DNA of 64,000 nt from Hymenoscyphus infarciens (lineage: Eukaryota > Ascomycota > Leotiomycetes > Helotiales > Helotiaceae): assembly GCA_001414345.1 (NCBI GenBank), contig LLCB01000029.1, forward strand, positions 248,001 to 312,000. The letters are read 5' to 3'. Every line of letters begins with the position of its first letter. Position 1 is the stretch's first letter. Below, piece after piece: positions 59,384 to 64,000 of the stretch. Under the pieces are notes generated by a model that was given only the letters and a program-made list of their open reading frames with translations, ran no database searches and was not told where the DNA came from. Both the position numbers and the translations under genes were made by a program.

Positions 59384-62300
59384 TCACCAACCACTCTTCG
59401 ACTTATTAGTCGGTCCACAACCATCAGCCCAGCTTCCAACAGACATCGTCGTATCATTCTGCCAAGGCTTCTCTCTACTAGAGTTCCCACCACTCTGAGC
59501 CGCAGACATATCACCCCAAGGTGCAGGATTGGCAGGAGCACCCCATGAATTGCCATTATCTGGGCTGCTAGGTTTGTCCCTATTCCATCCTCCGCCAGAC
59601 GAGTTGTTGTTGTTGTTTGGGCTGTTGAGTTTCTTGGTATTCCATCCGCCTCCACCCGACGAATTATTGTTACTTGGACTGTTAGGCTTGTTGGTATTCC
59701 AGCCACCTCCACGAGACGAGTTGTTGTTGTTTCCACCGCTGGAATTATTTTTGTTAGAGCCCCTGCTATTTCCGCCTCCGCCTGATGAGTTGTTGTTGTT
59801 TCCGCCCCGGTTTGAGTTGCTTGAATTCCATGAGTTCCCTCCACCCCCAGCAGGCGTGTTGTTATTATTTCCACCACCGCCTGAGTTGTTGTTGTTGGAA
59901 TCCCATGATGAATTTCCACCACCTCCTCCTCCCGAGTCCCATCCTCCGCCGCCAGAAGAGTTGTTATTATTGTTAGACGAGTCGTTATTCCACGAGTCCC
60001 CACCAGAGTTGTTATTATTGGACTCATCGTTATTCCAGGAACCGCCACCGGAATTATTGTTGTTAGGCTCATCATTATTCCATCCGCTCCCCGAGTTATC
60101 ATTTCCGGAATTATCGTTCGAAGAATCATTGTTCCAGCCACCTCCCGAATTGTCATTGGAAGAGTCGTTGTTCCAGCCGCCCGAGTTATCGTTTCCTGAG
60201 TTGTTGTTGTCCCAGCTCGTTTCTCCTGGACCTGAATCATTATTATTGCCCGAGTCGTTATTCCAGGAATCGTTATTGTTGTTGTTGGAGTCATTGTTTT
60301 CACCTGAATCCCATCCTCCGCCCCCCGAGGAATTATTGTTACCCGAGTCGTTGTTCCAAGAGCCTCCGCTATTGTTATTTCCAGGGTTGTTACTGGCTCC
60401 ACCAGATGAGTTGTTGTTTCCAACTGGTCTGGAGTGAGATGACTTTGTCGAACGAGGTGTTCTGCCAGCATTGCTTCTGTTTGAACCCTGGTTGTTATTT
60501 CCACCGCTCTGATTCCATGAACCGTTATTATTGCCACCCGAGTTCGAGTTTCCTTCTCCAAAGTTACTTTGCGGTGAGTTTGGTTTTGACTGGTTATTGT
60601 TTCCACGGTTATTTGAAGCTGAATTTGAGTCCCATCCAGAGTTGTTCTGCTGCGCAGGTGGCGAATTGGGCGTAGACTGGTTATTGTTTCCTCCCCAGCT
60701 ATTTGAATTGCCACCTCCGGAATTAATCTGCGGAGAGTTGGGTTTCGATTGGCTGTTATTTTCTCCCCAGTTGTTCGAGTTGTTGTTTCCTCCATCGTTG
60801 TTCGATGGCCACGCTCCCGGAATGAGACCATTGGCCATGTCATCTGCCTGCTCCGGTGTCAATTCCACCCATCCATTTGGCGCCACAACTGGAGTTTGAT
60901 GGTTTGGATGAGGTGTACCCATTCGACTACGGCCCCCAGAGTTATGATTTTGATTGCCTCCACCACTGAAGTCTCGATTTTGGTCGTTACCACCGCTGAA
61001 ATTGACATTGAGATTGCTCATAGCAGGGCTCGGTTGACCACGCGACAGTGGATGCGGAGTTGGCATTGGGGGTGGGCCACCCGGAATCTGGAGAGGAGCT
61101 GCTGGCATAAATTGGCCTGCATGATGAGGATACGTGCCGATTGGGATTTGCTGATGAGGAAGAAGGCTGACATATGGGTTGCCATAGTTGGGTCCGTGAT
61201 AAACTCTTAGTTTGTTTGTCTTCGAGCAGTAGAAGGCGTTGGGTCGAGGATCATTTGGAGTTTCGATGACATCCTCGCGTACGATCACTTCAGCTCTGGC
61301 AGCCTGGATCACTTGCGGGTGTTGATTGAAGGAAGCCATTGCTAGAGATAGATCGTCGCGCGGAACTCGTACGCGTTTGCTGTTCGAAGGCTGCGACGTA
61401 ACGTGTCTCTGATCGCAAGTTCCAACGTGGCAGTTGGGATGTTGGTAAGTATCTTGTTGAGCAGCGTGTTGATCCGAACTGTTGTAACTTTGCGATGAGG
61501 TGACGTCGTAGTTGGGATTTTGATTCACCACATGCCCTTGACAGTGTTGAAAACCGTGTTGGCTCGATCTTTGATTGGTTGGGAAGATGCTGCACTGTTG
61601 GTTCTGGTTGAAGTGAGTTTGGTGTTCACTTTGTCGATGGCATTGAGGTTGAGGCTGATCGTGACAGATTGAATCACAGGTATCGCTGTTGTCGCAGCAG
61701 TCTGGTAACTGGAAGCGAGTGCGCTTCGCTTGACTGACAATCTGACCGCCTTTGGAAGTTCCTCGATCCTGTCGCGCGGTCTTAATTCCAGTGTTCCGTA
61801 GAGTATTCTCTCTGGTGATGGAATCGATGCAACGACTTTCGTCAATCACAATACACTCATCGTCGGCTTTGTTTTTCTTGAGGCAGGATTTCAATTGAGG
61901 CTCGATCTTTTCAAACTGGACCCTCTTGGCTGACTTTTTTTCGCCCGTAGATATATCTTTCTGCTTTAGGAGTGACGAAGATTTTGAAGAGCCTTTCTTC
62001 GCAATCTTAAACTTCAATTGGGAAAATGGCGCGTCGGTGGTACAAGTTGTCGATGAATCATACTCAGTATCCGAATACTCGACAGTAACGACTTGATTGC
62101 GGGGAGGGTTTGCCTTCTTCTCGGGTGGATTGGGCTTTGGCTCTTTCTTGGGCTTGTCCGATGGTGGGTTTTTTGTAACTGGCTTGGCTTCCTCAGGTTT
62201 CTTTTCCTCGGGTTTCTTTTCCTCAGGTTTCTTTTCCTCAGGTTTCTTTTCCTCAGGTTTCTTTTCCGCGGGTCCTGTCGCGTTAGGGGTGGTCTCAATG

Positions 62301-62446
62301 GGTGCTGGCACTGGCACTGGACTGGGAAGTGGTTGGGGAGAAGCTTCTAACTCTGGTATAGGAGGGCCGTTCTTGAGAAAATTGTCTCTGTATGCTTTCG
62401 GTCCCCACTTTGATAGGGACTTGGGATGGACCACACGCAGTGGCAT
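59384..62446 (-). CDS. Disordered Asn/Gly/Ser/Trp-rich protein with PP1-docking-like motif
   Basis: Single exon, 1020 residues, no catalytic domain recognised. Layout: short N-terminal segment MPLRVVHPKSLSKWGPKAYR; Pro-rich stretch; five tandem KKPEE units (about 61-87, 15-bp DNA repeat); an acidic/Ser patch; then KRVQF (174-178), which fits the RVxF docking motif for protein phosphatase 1, closely followed by KSCLKK. A Gln/His/Cys-rich region follows. A likely folded or conserved block is RPNAFYCSKTNKLRVYHGPN, continuing YGNPY (401-425). From about 540 to the end there is a low-complexity region of Asn, Gly and Ser runs. It is punctuated by about 25 tryptophans, mostly as GW, WN or WG (SGGGGWN, NSWGG, PWGDM). 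Codons alternate with little decay, so the frame is under selection. I know no function. GW/WG-rich tails bind Argonaute in other eukaryotes; that reading is speculative. Confidence 0.75.
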   Translation of the reverse strand: MPLRVVHPKSLSKWGPKAYRDNFLKNGPPIPELEASPQPLPSPVPVPAPIETTPNATGPAEKKPEEKKPEEKKPEEKKPEEKKPEEAKPVTKNPPSDKPKKEPKPNPPEKKANPPRNQVVTVEYSDTEYDSSTTCTTDAPFSQLKFKIAKKGSSKSSSLLKQKDISTGEKKSAKRVQFEKIEPQLKSCLKKNKADDECIVIDESRCIDSITRENTLRNTGIKTARQDRGTSKGGQIVSQAKRTRFQLPDCCDNSDTCDSICHDQPQPQCHRQSEHQTHFNQNQQCSIFPTNQRSSQHGFQHCQGHVVNQNPNYDVTSSQSYNSSDQHAAQQDTYQHPNCHVGTCDQRHVTSQPSNSKRVRVPRDDLSLAMASFNQHPQVIQAARAEVIVREDVIETPNDPRPNAFYCSKTNKLRVYHGPNYGNPYVSLLPHQQIPIGTYPHHAGQFMPAAPLQIPGGPPPMPTPHPLSRGQPSPAMSNLNVNFSGGNDQNRDFSGGGNQNHNSGGRSRMGTPHPNHQTPVVAPNGWVELTPEQADDMANGLIPGAWPSNNDGGNNNSNNWGENNSQSKPNSPQINSGGGNSNSWGGNNNQSTPNSPPAQQNNSGWDSNSASNNRGNNNQSKPNSPQSNFGEGNSNSGGNNNGSWNQSGGNNNQGSNRSNAGRTPRSTKSSHSRPVGNNNSSGGASNNPGNNNSGGSWNNDSGNNNSSGGGGWDSGENNDSNNNNNDSWNNDSGNNNDSGPGETSWDNNNSGNDNSGGWNNDSSNDNSGGGWNNDSSNDNSGNDNSGSGWNNDEPNNNNSGGGSWNNDESNNNNSGGDSWNNDSSNNNNNSSGGGGWDSGGGGGGNSSWDSNNNNSGGGGNNNNTPAGGGGNSWNSSNSNRGGNNNNSSGGGGNSRGSNKNNSSGGNNNNSSRGGGWNTNKPNSPSNNNSSGGGGWNTKKLNSPNNNNNSSGGGWNRDKPSSPDNGNSWGAPANPAPWGDMSAAQSGGNSSREKPWQNDTTMSVGSWADGCGPTNKSKSGW

Positions 62447-64000
62447 TGTATTCCCGAGTCTTCAAGGTTAATGATAAATAGGTGATAATGATTGATTGAG
62501 GGAATAACCCGGTTTGATACCGTACATAGCTGTTAAAAATAAAAATAATGCTGTCAGTGATTGTGTATGATGGAGGACGTAAATGTAGGCCGCGTACATT
62601 ACTGGAATCACATGTACAAAACGCGGGGGAAGTGAGTGATTCACAACATCGGAAAGATAGCGGAAACCAGGATTTTCGACTTCGTGGCCTTCTTCAACAT
62701 ATGATGTTGTACTCTACCTAAGGGCAATGGTCAGCTCAAGTCCCTTGCTATGGAATGGTGTGGGAATACATTTTGTACAGGAACTGTTCCTAATCTCTTT
62801 CTAGTCCTCTCAACAGCGGCATAGAAGGGAGTGAACAAAGGTTGAAGTATCGATGTGGGCTCTGAAACCATACATATACTGAGCACCAGACCGTGGATCC
62901 AAATGTTGCTTGCGGAGCAACCTTTGGTCGGAACTTGCCTTGATTCAAGTAAACTCCTTTCAAAGCTTCAACCAACGGCAAAGGGCTTTCGAGGAGAAAT
63001 AAGGAATCGATGAACCGTTGCAGAAGTTCGACAGCCTCGCTTGCGAAAGGCTCTAGAAGCGTTAGACGAGCAGGTGTAAAACGACGCGCCCTGTAGAATT
63101 GGAAGACGCGCAATCGAGCTGGATGGTGCTCAGACGGTCGAACCATACATATGAAATCCACAAACAAGTCCCATAACCCTTTACGAAAATTGACGCAGAA
63201 GAGTTGAGATGGTATTCCATGAAAGTTGAGAAAAATGACATCCGGGCTGGAAGAAGCATTGCGGTAAGGGCGACACCCGGGTCGTTCCTTCCCCAACTGA
63301 CGAACCCAACTCAACGTCCTCGCCGATGGAAAGTGCAACCACCAAGGTCGCTGCTCCTTCCTCAATTGCACCAAATTCAAGACTCAACAAAATCTTGAAT
63401 TCCGGGCTAAGGCGGCCCATTGAGCCATTGACCCGATTCCCAACTGCTCTCGGAAAGAGCGACAAGAGCTTGACATGAGGAAAACATGCTCCCGGCACTC
63501 CCGTCCTCAACACAACATTGCCCTCGCAGCGGGCAGACGTCGGGACTCCTAGGTAGCCATCATACCCTTCTAATGGAAAAGTTGGATAGAAATTGGCAAT
63601 GCCCAAAGGCACCATTCAGATGTAATTATTCGCAGCAATAATTACTTCGCGTGAGGGCGCTCCGCTTTCAGAATTCGACGCGAATATTTCAATAAAGTGT
63701 CTTTGCCCTCAAATCGGAGAGGAGTTTGGGATTCCTTGTAATGTACCCGGAAGGTGAGTCGCGTTCCGATTGCACGGTGGCCTTTCCATCATTCGCAACA
63801 ATATCCTCCCGGAGCAGGGTTGGGTGTGGCCAGAGGACTGGGAATCAAGTCATGAGGTGCCTACCATTCCCATGAGCTTCTCTCCCCGCAGCGGTACGGC
63901 GACGCGTGCTCAGAGTGAGATGAAAGGAAAAGAGCGACCTATCTCGTGCCGGCTTGAGTCAAGATTGAATAGAGAAGGAACGCCTTTGACAGTTCCAGGT
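62447..64000. other. Right end: promoter and unassigned sequence
   Basis: The first few hundred bases should carry the promoter of the Asn/Trp-rich gene. Two overlapping minus-strand frames (63615-63181 and 63380-62790) are fairly long for chance. They contain stretches such as VGNRVNGSMGRLSPEFKILL and SEAVELLQRFIDSLFLLESP, but I recognise no family and no clear splice linking them. They are recorded without a call as genes. Confidence 0.35.

Noticed and set aside
59359..60843. Long Thr/Arg-rich and Leu/Pro-rich frames overlapping the Asn/Trp-rich gene on both strands
   Set aside because: They are alternative readings of the same simple repeats; only the Asn/Gly/Trp frame extends through non-repetitive conserved sequence.
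62790..63615. Two overlapping minus-strand frames as a gene
   Set aside because: No recognisable family, no convincing splice between them, and the opposite strand is also partly open; left as unassigned sequence.

Overview
The window is nuclear DNA of a filamentous ascomycete. Genes carry short 50-75 bp GT..AG introns, the proteins are typical of Pezizomycotina, and two long blocks show the CpA-to-TpA decay of repeat-induced point mutation (RIP). A Leotiomycete (Helotiales, Sclerotinia/Botrytis-like) seems most likely from the flavour of the proteins, but that is an impression, not a test.

Layout. 1-4.5 kb: the 5' part of urm1 (ubiquitin-like modifier, minus strand, running off the left edge), elp2 (Elongator WD40 subunit) and a CAF16-type ABC ATPase. 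Urm1 and Elongator both act on wobble-uridine modification of tRNA, and here they share one divergent promoter. 4.5-7.7 kb holds no recognisable gene. 7.7-9 kb: cwc2 (spliceosome). 9-12.2 kb is gene-poor. 12.2-17.6 kb is accessory: a C2H2-like fungal protein and a DUF6594-like membrane protein, both interrupted by in-frame stops. 18.4-24.1 kb is housekeeping: eRF1 (sup45), a MARVEL four-TM protein and the urease accessory protein UreF.

25.28-36.27 kb is a RIP-saturated block of about 11 kb bounded by long terminal inverted repeats with a TA duplication. It carries a nested LTR retrotransposon with 311-bp LTRs and a 5-bp target duplication. A decayed cytochrome P450 lies next to its right end. 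42.4-46.2 kb: an insulin-degrading-enzyme-type metalloprotease (ste23) downstream of a cluster of microsatellites. 48.1-48.7 kb: an alpha/beta-hydrolase relic. 49.0-49.7 kb: a peroxiredoxin-like protein.

50.54-54.50 kb is a second RIP-decayed element with the same terminal repeats as the 11-kb one but a different interior and a further 160-bp inverted repeat inside it. 56.2-57.3 kb: a zinc-less MDR-type dehydrogenase with one in-frame stop. 59.4-62.4 kb: a 1020-residue disordered Asn/Gly/Ser/Trp-rich protein with a PP1-docking-like motif. The last 1.5 kb is unassigned.

Themes: stable housekeeping islands separated by accessory DNA. The accessory part shows transposons with shared ends, extreme CpA loss, and four in-frame stops in otherwise intact genes, three of which fit CAG-to-TAG changes (RIP's favoured context).
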